Shown here piece after piece: positions 6,964 to 12,893 of a DNA stretch of 12,893 nucleotides (position 1 is the stretch's first letter; each line of letters starts with the position of its first letter). The position numbers and the translations under genes are program-made. The notes under the pieces were generated by a model. The model searched no databases. It saw nothing but the letters and a program-made list of their open reading frames with translations, and was not told where the DNA came from. The stretch is from JAUWQU01 sp964605095 (GTDB lineage: Bacteria > Planctomycetota > Phycisphaerae > SM23-33): contig CAZSBS010000140.1 in NCBI GenBank assembly GCA_964605095.1, positions 1 through 12,893 on the forward strand, written 5' to 3'.

Positions 6964-7064
6964 AAGGATTTGCGCCACGGGGCCTAAGGGGTTACACAAT
7001 GGCACATGAGCACAACCAGCAAATCGCCAAGGAAGGTCGCGCAGGTGGCCCTACCACCTACCAC

Positions 7065-10000
7065 TTACTCCCTCGTCAGTTGCTCGGCCGCCGCGGAAGT
7101 TTCCGAGAACTCCCTGCCCATCAGCCGCAGGATGCCGTCCTTGATGTCGATCACCAGGCTGAACAGCAGCGGGACAACCAGCAGGGTAAAGACGGTCGAG
7201 ACGCTCAGGCCGCCAACGACCACGGCGCCGAGGCCGCGGTACAGTTCGCTGCCGGAGCCGGGGGCCACAACCAGCGGCATCATGCCGATTACGCTGGTGG
7301 CGGTGGTCATGAAGATCGGGCGCATGCGGGTCTTGACGGACTCGGTGATGGCTTCGCGGGGGCCCAGCGGCTCGCGGATGTCCTCTTCGGCCTCGCCTAT
7401 GCCGCGCATGAAGTTCAGCGCCTGGTGGACCAGCAGGATCGCGTTGTTGACCACTATGCCGATAAGGATGATAAAGCCGAGCATCGTCAGCGTGTCGAGC
7501 TGCTGCGTGGGGTAATATGCCCGGACGATGGCCAGGCCCATGAATCCGCCGACCAGCGCCATCGGCACGGAGAACATGATCACGAACGGATACAGGAAGC
7601 TCTCGAACAGCGCCGCCATCAGCAGGTACGTGATGACCAGCGCCAGGAAGAACCGGCTGAAGCCGATGCTGATAACCGAATCGAGGTTCCAGCCGGACCA
7701 TTCGCCCAGCAGGGCCGCGCGTGTCTGCGAGAGCCGGTCGGCGTTGCCGGAGAAGTTGACGTTCACGTCTGGGGAGATGGCGCCCCGCTTGCGAAGTTCG
7801 GCAACCATGCCTTTGATGACGTCCTGGGCCTGTTCCAGGGCCATTTCCTCCGGCGGGTTGACGTTGAAGGTGATCGCCCGCTGGCCTTCGACGCGCTTGA
7901 TGGACCTCGACGCGTCCGCCGGCAGCATCTTGACCAGTTCCCGCAGCGGCACGTGCGTGACCTTGCCGCCTATGTTGGCAACGGCCATGGGCGTGTTGGA
8001 GATACCCTCGGGCGTCATTGGGATATTCGGGTCGCGGATCACCAGCAGGTCGATAGTGTCGCCCTCGTAGTTGAAGTCTCCGATCTTGTCGCCGTCGATC
8101 AGCGCCCGGACTCCTCGGGCAAGGTCCTCGACGCTCAGGCCAAGCTCCTTTGCGCGGACCTGGTCGATGACCAGTTGGCGCTCCGGGCCTGAAAGCTCGA
8201 AACTCTGCGGGTCGGCGCGGACGCTGAAGCGGCCGAACGTCGCGTAGAGCCTTTCCTGAAGCCCCGCGGCGCCGGCTCGCAGCGTGTCCATGTTGTTACC
8301 GACCATCTCGACGTCGACGGAGTTCGACCCGCCCGCGGACCGCCCGAAGATCGAGGGCTGTGAAGCGAAGCCCGTGCAGGCGGGTATCTTCCGCATCATA
8401 TTGTTGAACTCCGGCAGCAGGTCCTTGGGGTGCTCGGGATCCTTGCTGGTGCAGATCATGAACACCTGTCCGCTGGAGATGATTACGATGATGTCCTCGA
8501 TGGCTGAGACATTTGTCACGAGCTTGCCGGTCCGGTCGGTCAGCGGCTGGATCGCGGTAGCCTCGGCGGAGTTGCGAGCCTTCCAGTAGGGCTCGAGTTC
8601 GCGCTCGATCCGCCGGCCAAGCATGGTGTTCTGCTTGAGCGAGTAGCCCGGCGGGGTGGCCATCCTGGCGATCATGAAGTTGCGGTTTCCGTTTGGCAGA
8701 TAGCTGGCCGGGGGCATGAGCATCCAGGCCCCGCCGAAGCTCAGGGCCACCACCACGAAGATGACCACCACCCGCGTCCAGACTCCCGCAATGCTGCGGA
8801 AGGTCAGCATGTGGATCATGCCGGCGTACCTCTCACTGACCCACGCCATGACGGGCGCCAGGCCGAAGGCCGAGTGCGTCGCCCGCCAGATAACGCCGTG
8901 AGCGGCGTCCTTGCGCTTGAGGAATATCGCCGCCGCCGCCGGCACGACGGTGATGGAGATTATCAGCGAGAAGCCCACCGCCCCGCAGATTGCCAGGGCG
9001 ATGTCGTAGAAGAGCTGGCCGGACTCCTCCTTGATCGTCAGCACGGGCGCAAAGACGGCTATGGTCGTCAGCGTCGAGGAAACTATCGCCCCCCAGACCT
9101 CCTTCGTGGCGCGGTACGACGCGACCAGCGGCGACTCGCCCATGCTCATGTGGCGGTCGATGTTCTCCAGCACGACGATGGCGTTGTCGACCACCATGCC
9201 GACGGCGAAACTCAGGCCCGCCAGGGATATGACGTTGATGTTCCGCCCGCAGACCTGCATCACCACGAACGCGCCGATGACGGATATGGGGATCGCGACG
9301 GCGATGATGAGCGTCGGCCTGGCCGAACGCAGGAACAGCAGCAGCACCAGCGCCGCCAGCGAGCCTCCCAGAAACAGGTTGTCCCGGACCAGCGATATGG
9401 CCTTGTCGATGTAGCTTGTCTCGTCGTAGAACTGCCTCATGCGTATGCCGTAACGGTCGTGCTGGTACCGCGACATCACGCCACCGGGGGCATTGATCTC
9501 CGCCAGGCGCTTGCGGAACTCCTTCATGATCTGCATGACGTTGGAGCCCTTCTCCCGCCGCACGAGGGCCGTCATGGAAGTCCTGCCCTTGGAGTAGTCG
9601 AAGTGGGTGTTCTTCTCCAGGGTCAGCGCGACGGTGGCGACGTCCTCGACGCGGATCGGCACGCCCTTGTCGTACTTGATGATCGTCTTGCGGATCTGGT
9701 CGAGGTTGTCGTATTGCCCGATGACGCGGAATCGCACGTCAAGCCGCCCATCGGCCAGGTCGCCGCCGGACTCGTTGACGTTGTCGGCCTGAAGGGCGTT
9801 TCGGACTTCCGCCCACGTAAGCCCCCTGCCGGCGACGGCCTTGGGGTCCACGCGGATGTGAACCTGGTGTTTGCGCCCGCCGCGAAGGTCCACCTCCGAT
9901 ACGCCGGGGATGCGCTCGAGGTACGGCTTGACGTACCGGTCGAAGTAGTCGTAGAAGTTGGAGACCTCGAAGTTGGGGTCCTCGGCCTGGACAAAGCACG

Positions 10001-10418
10001 TGGCGATGGCGCTTTCCTCGGTGCTGCTGGATGCCTTGATAACGGGACGATCCACGTCCGGGGGATAATACGGCACCTCGTCGAGCTTGTTCGAGGCGTC
10101 CTGCAACGCCCGCGAGATCGACACGTTGATGTCGAACTCCAGCTCGACGGTCGCCCTGCCCAGCTCGGCCGACGAGGTCATCCTGTAAAGCCCGGAGATC
10201 GTCTTGAGCTTTTCCTCCTGCTCCTGGATGATGGATCGCTCGACCTCTTCGGGGCTTCGCCCCGCCCACTCCGTCCTGATGCGGACCAAGGGACGGTCCA
10301 CATCCGGGGTCAACTGTATCGGGATGGCGATAACCGACATCGCGCCGAACAGGATGATGAGAATCACGCCGACGGCGACCTTGACGGGGTTCTGAATGGA
10401 AAATCTAATTATGTCCAT
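7065..10418 (-). CDS. RND efflux pump inner-membrane subunit (AcrB/HAE-type)
   Basis: The 1117-residue product is a complete RND transporter, a proton-driven pump that expels compounds through a tripartite complex. It has the duplicated family layout: helix 1 at about 12-32, a large periplasmic porter loop to about 340, helices 2-6 at about 345-500, helix 7 at about 550-568, a second loop to about 915, and helices 8-12 to about 1090. The conserved helix-4 segment GMVVDNAIVVLENI carries D411, the proton-relay Asp, with DN in place of the common DD. The helix-10 counterpart is GIVVNNAILLV (987-997). It resembles the hydrophobe-exporting group more than CusA-type metal pumps, but the substrate cannot be told. 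The gap to the upstream fusion protein is 6 bp, with AAGG before the ATG. It is the last gene of the tetR-led operon. Confidence 0.95.
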   Translation of the reverse strand: MDIIRFSIQNPVKVAVGVILIILFGAMSVIAIPIQLTPDVDRPLVRIRTEWAGRSPEEVERSIIQEQEEKLKTISGLYRMTSSAELGRATVELEFDINVSISRALQDASNKLDEVPYYPPDVDRPVIKASSSTEESAIATCFVQAEDPNFEVSNFYDYFDRYVKPYLERIPGVSEVDLRGGRKHQVHIRVDPKAVAGRGLTWAEVRNALQADNVNESGGDLADGRLDVRFRVIGQYDNLDQIRKTIIKYDKGVPIRVEDVATVALTLEKNTHFDYSKGRTSMTALVRREKGSNVMQIMKEFRKRLAEINAPGGVMSRYQHDRYGIRMRQFYDETSYIDKAISLVRDNLFLGGSLAALVLLLFLRSARPTLIIAVAIPISVIGAFVVMQVCGRNINVISLAGLSFAVGMVVDNAIVVLENIDRHMSMGESPLVASYRATKEVWGAIVSSTLTTIAVFAPVLTIKEESGQLFYDIALAICGAVGFSLIISITVVPAAAAIFLKRKDAAHGVIWRATHSAFGLAPVMAWVSERYAGMIHMLTFRSIAGVWTRVVVIFVVVALSFGGAWMLMPPASYLPNGNRNFMIARMATPPGYSLKQNTMLGRRIERELEPYWKARNSAEATAIQPLTDRTGKLVTNVSAIEDIIVIISSGQVFMICTSKDPEHPKDLLPEFNNMMRKIPACTGFASQPSIFGRSAGGSNSVDVEMVGNNMDTLRAGAAGLQERLYATFGRFSVRADPQSFELSGPERQLVIDQVRAKELGLSVEDLARGVRALIDGDKIGDFNYEGDTIDLLVIRDPNIPMTPEGISNTPMAVANIGGKVTHVPLRELVKMLPADASRSIKRVEGQRAITFNVNPPEEMALEQAQDVIKGMVAELRKRGAISPDVNVNFSGNADRLSQTRAALLGEWSGWNLDSVISIGFSRFFLALVITYLLMAALFESFLYPFVIMFSVPMALVGGFMGLAIVRAYYPTQQLDTLTMLGFIILIGIVVNNAILLVHQALNFMRGIGEAEEDIREPLGPREAITESVKTRMRPIFMTTATSVIGMMPLVVAPGSGSELYRGLGAVVVGGLSVSTVFTLLVVPLLFSLVIDIKDGILRLMGREFSETSAAAEQLTRE

Positions 10419-10424
10419 CCGGCG

Positions 10425-11693
10425 TTACCTTGCCTCGGGGTTCGAGGCGTCTACTGTCACCGCCGAGGGCGCCCGCGTGCCGGCCTCGGCTGTGTCCTGG
10501 AAGATCCGGACGGACTGGTTGGGATACAGCCGCTCGGCGCCTTCTATGACGATCTGGGCGTTGTCCGCCAGAGCGGACTTGCCGACCGACCTGACCGCGA
10601 TTAGCCCGCCAGCCGTGGCGACGATTTCCACCGGCACGGGCCGTGCGCGGAGTTGGTTCTTGTCGTCGGGCGCGACCACCCAGACGGTCGAGCCGTCCGG
10701 CCTGGTCAGCACGGCGTCCGGCGAGACCATGATCTGCCGGCTCTTTGCGCCCACCGGCAAGATCGCCGTGACGCTCATACCGACCTTCAGGGCGCCTTGC
10801 CGATCGTCCATCGCGATCCGCACTGGGTAGGTCCGCGAGGCCGAGGCGCCGTCGGGGTTGATCGTCGCCAGCTTGCCGGTGATAACCTGCCCGAGAGGGT
10901 CTATCCGCACCGGCACACTCATGCCCAGGGCCATGGAGTTGATGATGCTCTCGGGCACGTTGACCTCGGCGTAGATCGTGCCGCGCGAGACGATATCCAC
11001 CACCGGCGAACCGACGCTGAGCCGCTGGCCCAACTCGGCGTACCTGTGCGTGACCCAGCCGTCGAAGGGCGCCACTATCACCAGCCGGCGGCTCTGCTCC
11101 TGGAGGTCCGCAAGCTGGGCCTGCGCCTCCTTCATCTCGGCCCGCCTCTGCTCGGTCAGCGCCGCCTGGTCCTCGTACTCCTGTGGCGTCGCGACGCTGG
11201 CCGCCAGGGTCTGGGCAAGCCGGCGGAGGTTGGCCTCCTCCGTCTTGACCTGGGCGGCGATGGCCTCGATGTGGGCCTTCTGCTTCTCGATGGCCAGGTT
11301 GGTCCACGTGTCGTCCACCTTGACCAGGACCGTTTTGCCGCCGACTACCGGCGACCCCTCCTCGACGTCCATGGCCACGATCGTGCCGGGCACCTCGCTG
11401 GAGATGCTGGTCTTGCGGACCTCCACAAGCCTGCCGACGACAGGCCGCTCCGCCTGGATCATGTCCTCGCGCGCCACCGCGACCCTCACAAGCGCGGCCT
11501 GGGCAGGCGGAGGCCCGGCCTGGGCATCCGGCGAGAGGCCCTTGAGCCGCCCCTTGAGGTAGTCGACGTCCGAGACCTTGGCTGACCACTGATTCTGGAT
11601 CGCCAGCCCGCCGCCCAGCAGCCCGGCCAGCAGGCACGTCAGGGCGATTGCGACGGCGGTGATAGTGCGTTTCTGGGCCTCATGATGCAACAT
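10425..11693 (-). CDS. RND efflux membrane fusion (periplasmic adaptor) protein
   Basis: This 422-residue HlyD/AcrA-type adaptor links the RND pump to an outer-membrane channel. An N-terminal membrane anchor spans about residues 11-32. The first lipoyl half lies at about 96-126 (SSEVPGTIVAMDVEEGSPV). An alpha-helical hairpin rich in Gln, Glu and Ala follows at about 132-203, then the second lipoyl half (IVAPFDGWVTHRYAELGQ, about 206-223), the beta-barrel (about 239-310) and the membrane-proximal domain. There is no lipobox cysteine in the usual lipoprotein position. The start ATG has GAGAGG 8 nt upstream, overlapping the tetR stop, and the gap to tetR is 12 bp. The pump gene begins 6 bp after this gene ends. 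No TolC-like gene is seen nearby, so the channel is presumably encoded elsewhere. Confidence 0.94.
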   Translation of the reverse strand: MLHHEAQKRTITAVAIALTCLLAGLLGGGLAIQNQWSAKVSDVDYLKGRLKGLSPDAQAGPPPAQAALVRVAVAREDMIQAERPVVGRLVEVRKTSISSEVPGTIVAMDVEEGSPVVGGKTVLVKVDDTWTNLAIEKQKAHIEAIAAQVKTEEANLRRLAQTLAASVATPQEYEDQAALTEQRRAEMKEAQAQLADLQEQSRRLVIVAPFDGWVTHRYAELGQRLSVGSPVVDIVSRGTIYAEVNVPESIINSMALGMSVPVRIDPLGQVITGKLATINPDGASASRTYPVRIAMDDRQGALKVGMSVTAILPVGAKSRQIMVSPDAVLTRPDGSTVWVVAPDDKNQLRARPVPVEIVATAGGLIAVRSVGKSALADNAQIVIEGAERLYPNQSVRIFQDTAEAGTRAPSAVTVDASNPEAR

Positions 11694-11705
11694 GCGGAAC
11701 GCCTC

Positions 11706-12389
11706 TCATTTCGCCCGCCTGGCCGGACCGTTCGGGTCGGGCAGGCCGAGCATACGAGTCAACGACAAGGCAATGTGAGCGCCGATCTCCGAAAGATCAT
11801 CGGCGCCATAGGAATCGACACCCAATTCCCGAAGCACCTTCGACTGGTGACGGGAGTAGAAAATCAATTGCCCGATAAACTGGAAGAAAAGCAGACGCAT
11901 CCGCCGGTCCGAAAGCCCCGGCCGGGCCGGCTTGACGATCTTGCAGAACCGGTCGTAGTCCGGTTTGAACACCCGGTCGATCAGTTCGGGCCGGCCTATG
12001 ACCAGCCCGTCGGTTATCGTCCGCCACAGCAGCTTGTTGTGCCAGGCCGGCACATCCAGCCCGCAGGCCGCCCGCAGGCGCCGGCAGACCAGTTCAGCCA
12101 GCATGTCGGAAACATCCTGCGCCGTCGGCTTGTCCGACACCTTCAACGCGACGTTCTGCTCGGTAATCCGCCGGTGGAACATGTACTCGACGGCCGACCA
12201 GTAAAGGTTCTCCTTGCCGCCGAAGTAATAGTGGATGCAGCCGATGTTCGACCCGGCCTTGCCGGCAATGGCCCGCGTGCTAGTCCCCTTGAGCCCCGTC
12301 AGCGCGAAGAGTTCCCCGGCCGCCTGGATCAGCGCCAGTTTTGTCCCCGTGGGCTCCTTGGACTTATTGCCGGCTCGGGCTGCTCTCAC
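11706..12389 (-). CDS. TetR/AcrR-family repressor, CecR-like, of the efflux operon
   Basis: The 227-residue regulator has the TetR DNA-binding domain at its N-terminus: AAGELFALTGLKGTSTRAI leads into the helix-turn-helix, and the following IHYYFGGKENLYW (residues 52-64) is the classic TetR exit. The form SNIGCIHYYFGGKE and the C-terminal half resemble CecR (YbiH) regulators. The ligand pocket is not predictable. The start is GTG, because an in-frame TGA lies upstream and no in-frame ATG is available. The ribosome-binding site is weak (GGGA). As first gene before the adaptor and pump, it most likely represses its own operon by binding the palindrome in the promoter. Confidence 0.92.
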   Translation of the reverse strand: MRAARAGNKSKEPTGTKLALIQAAGELFALTGLKGTSTRAIAGKAGSNIGCIHYYFGGKENLYWSAVEYMFHRRITEQNVALKVSDKPTAQDVSDMLAELVCRRLRAACGLDVPAWHNKLLWRTITDGLVIGRPELIDRVFKPDYDRFCKIVKPARPGLSDRRMRLLFFQFIGQLIFYSRHQSKVLRELGVDSYGADDLSEIGAHIALSLTRMLGLPDPNGPARRAK

Positions 12390-12446
12390 AAATGACTTTC
12401 CCGATCTTCATCTCTTCATCCGTTCGGTTCTTACTCGTTTGACCAA

Positions 12447-12476
12447 ATCTTAATCAATTGATAGAACCAAAGTCAA
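12447..12476 (-). promoter_or_regulatory. Sigma-70-type promoter of the tetR-efflux operon
   Basis: The -35 box TTGACT (12471-12476, 5 of 6 bases) and -10 box TAAGAT (12447-12452, 4 of 6) are 18 bp apart. They lie about 58 bp before the tetR GTG, giving a leader of about 50 nt. It is the best promoter match I found in the window. Confidence 0.6.
12453..12462. promoter_or_regulatory. Palindromic operator candidate for the TetR-family repressor
   Basis: The perfect 10-bp palindrome ATCAATTGAT fills the spacer directly next to the -10 box. A looser pair, GGTTCT at 12426-12431 and AGAACC at 12463-12468, surrounds the promoter. Repressor binding here would block RNA polymerase, as is usual for TetR-family autoregulation. 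Confidence 0.5.
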
Positions 12477-12518
12477 GCGGCGCGGGTTCGGTTGAAGTGG
12501 ACACAAAAACAGAACAAA

Positions 12519-12590
12519 CAGGGACGCTGACCACTTTGTTTCAGCAAAGGGGCGGCGTCCCTGATCCCCCTGCTCGCTGGAGCGAGCAGG
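12519..12590. repeat. REP-like element with two inverted repeats
   Basis: Two hairpins lie side by side. The first has 9-bp perfect arms, CAGGGACGC (12519-12527) and GCGTCCCTG (12555-12563), around an inner CTTTG/CAAAG stem (12534-12538 with 12545-12549). The second has 10-bp perfect arms, CCTGCTCGCT (12569-12578) and AGCGAGCAGG (12581-12590), with 2 bp between them. Neither is followed by a T-run on either strand, so they are poor intrinsic terminators, though they may mark or protect the 3' end of the ompA-like transcript. The core GGGACGCTGACCACTTTG resembles, from memory, interspersed palindromic elements of environmental bacteria. Confidence 0.6.
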
Positions 12591-12623
12591 CCTCGGGCTT
12601 TGGTTTAAACTTCGACGGGCTGC

Positions 12624-12645
12624 ACCGGCTACCGGCTACCGGCTA
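12624..12645. repeat. Heptanucleotide tandem array (ACCGGCT / TAGCCGG), 3 copies
   Basis: Three perfect copies of ACCGGCT fill 12624-12644, with a further partial A(C). The unit is identical to the one in the array at 1-56. On the minus strand the first TAG is the stop codon of the ompA-like gene (12643-12645), just as the first TAG of the other array ends ccmC. Confidence 0.93.
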
Positions 12646-12893
12646 CTGGGCCATGGGCGTCAGGTAGATTTCCACCCGGCGGTTCTGGGCCTTGCCTGCT
12701 GCGCTGGCGTTGCTGGCGACCGGGTCGGCCTGGCCTTTGCCCTTGGTTACCAATCGCTGGCTTGTAACGCCGCCGGAGCGGAGCACAGCCGCGACGGCCT
12801 CCGCACGGGCCTCGCTTAGGCCCAGGTTATTGGCGGGCTTGCCCAGGCTCTTGAGGTGGGCGACAGTCTTTGCTTTGCGGACGGGGTCGGTGT
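12643..12893 (-). CDS. OmpA-family peptidoglycan-binding protein, C-terminal part
   Basis: Only the last 83 codons are in the window; the gene continues past the right edge. The translation contains the OmpA C-terminal (OmpA/MotB) signature: NNLGLSEARAEAVAAVL, then SQRLVTKGKGQADPVASN, then AQNRRVEIYL near the end. This domain binds meso-diaminopimelate in peptidoglycan, and the Arg of NRRVEI is a conserved contact residue. The protein probably anchors the outer membrane to the cell wall, but its N-terminal part is unknown, so it could be an OmpA-like porin, a Pal-type lipoprotein or a MotB-like protein. It ends TPMAQ, and its TAG stop is the first triplet of the heptamer array. Confidence 0.9.
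   Translation of the reverse strand, partial: TDPVRKAKTVAHLKSLGKPANNLGLSEARAEAVAAVLRSGGVTSQRLVTKGKGQADPVASNASAAGKAQNRRVEIYLTPMAQ

Noticed and set aside
6805..7005. A 66-codon minus-strand frame in the gap before the exported Cys-rich gene
   Set aside because: It has no recognisable motif or convincing ribosome-binding site, and it spans the candidate promoter.
7043..7059. 6-bp stem hairpin (AGGTGG/CCACCT) just after the RND stop as a terminator
   Set aside because: The stem is short and no T-run follows on the minus strand, so it is too weak to call.
6999..8192. A plus-strand open frame of 397 codons overlapping the 3' part of the RND gene
   Set aside because: Low-complexity His/Gln/Asp/Arg composition and position opposite a conserved coding region mark it as a shadow frame.
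8811..10604. A plus-strand open frame of 597 codons opposite the RND pump gene
   Set aside because: It is antisense to a clear RND gene and its translation is rich in His, Arg, Asp and Val with no domain, as expected for the mirror of a GC-rich gene.
10405..11637. A minus-strand open frame of 410 codons in another frame of the adaptor gene
   Set aside because: It is Gly/Arg-rich without any domain, while the overlapping frame encodes a complete membrane fusion protein.

Overview
The window is GC-rich bacterial DNA with every convincing gene on the minus strand. It holds two operon-like groups, an isolated exported Cys-rich protein, a remnant of a PEP-CTERM protein and the 3' end of an OmpA-family gene. 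The PEP-CTERM motif, the GC-rich sequence, and cytochrome c maturation System I with a Cys-type CcmE suggest a Gram-negative environmental bacterium, perhaps in or near Planctomycetota. That placement is an inference, not something the sequence proves.

Reading along the minus strand (right to left). The window opens at 12893-12643 with the C-terminal part of an OmpA-like peptidoglycan-binding protein whose TAG stop is the first triplet of a short (TAGCCGG)n array. An intergenic stretch (12390-12642) follows, with two strong inverted repeats that look like a REP-type element and then a promoter with a 10-bp palindrome between its -35 and -10 boxes. This promoter should drive tetR, an RND membrane fusion protein and an RND inner-membrane pump (12389-7065). 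These three genes are 6-12 bp apart. No TolC-type outer-membrane factor is present.

An AT-rich gap (6793-7064) with a consensus -10 box precedes a small exported protein with eight cysteines (6792-6331). Next is a truncated-looking PEP-CTERM protein (6187-5876). The cytochrome c maturation group then runs in the order ccmE, ccmF, an unrecognised exported membrane-anchored protein, ccmA, ccmB, ccmC (5836-48). Its genes overlap by 3-4 bp or lie 9-17 bp apart. CcmA/CcmB/CcmC should load heme onto the chaperone CcmE on the periplasmic side, and CcmF should pass it to apocytochrome. CcmE carries CxxxY instead of the usual HxxxY, the hallmark of the System I variant known from archaea and sulfate reducers. 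CcmD, CcmG, CcmH and CcmI are not in the window. ccmC ends inside an eight-copy array of the same heptamer found behind the ompA-like gene.

The points most worth following up are the heptamer arrays that supply stop codons at two unrelated genes, the uncharacterised Ccm-linked protein with a vicinal Cys pair, and the CxxxY CcmE.
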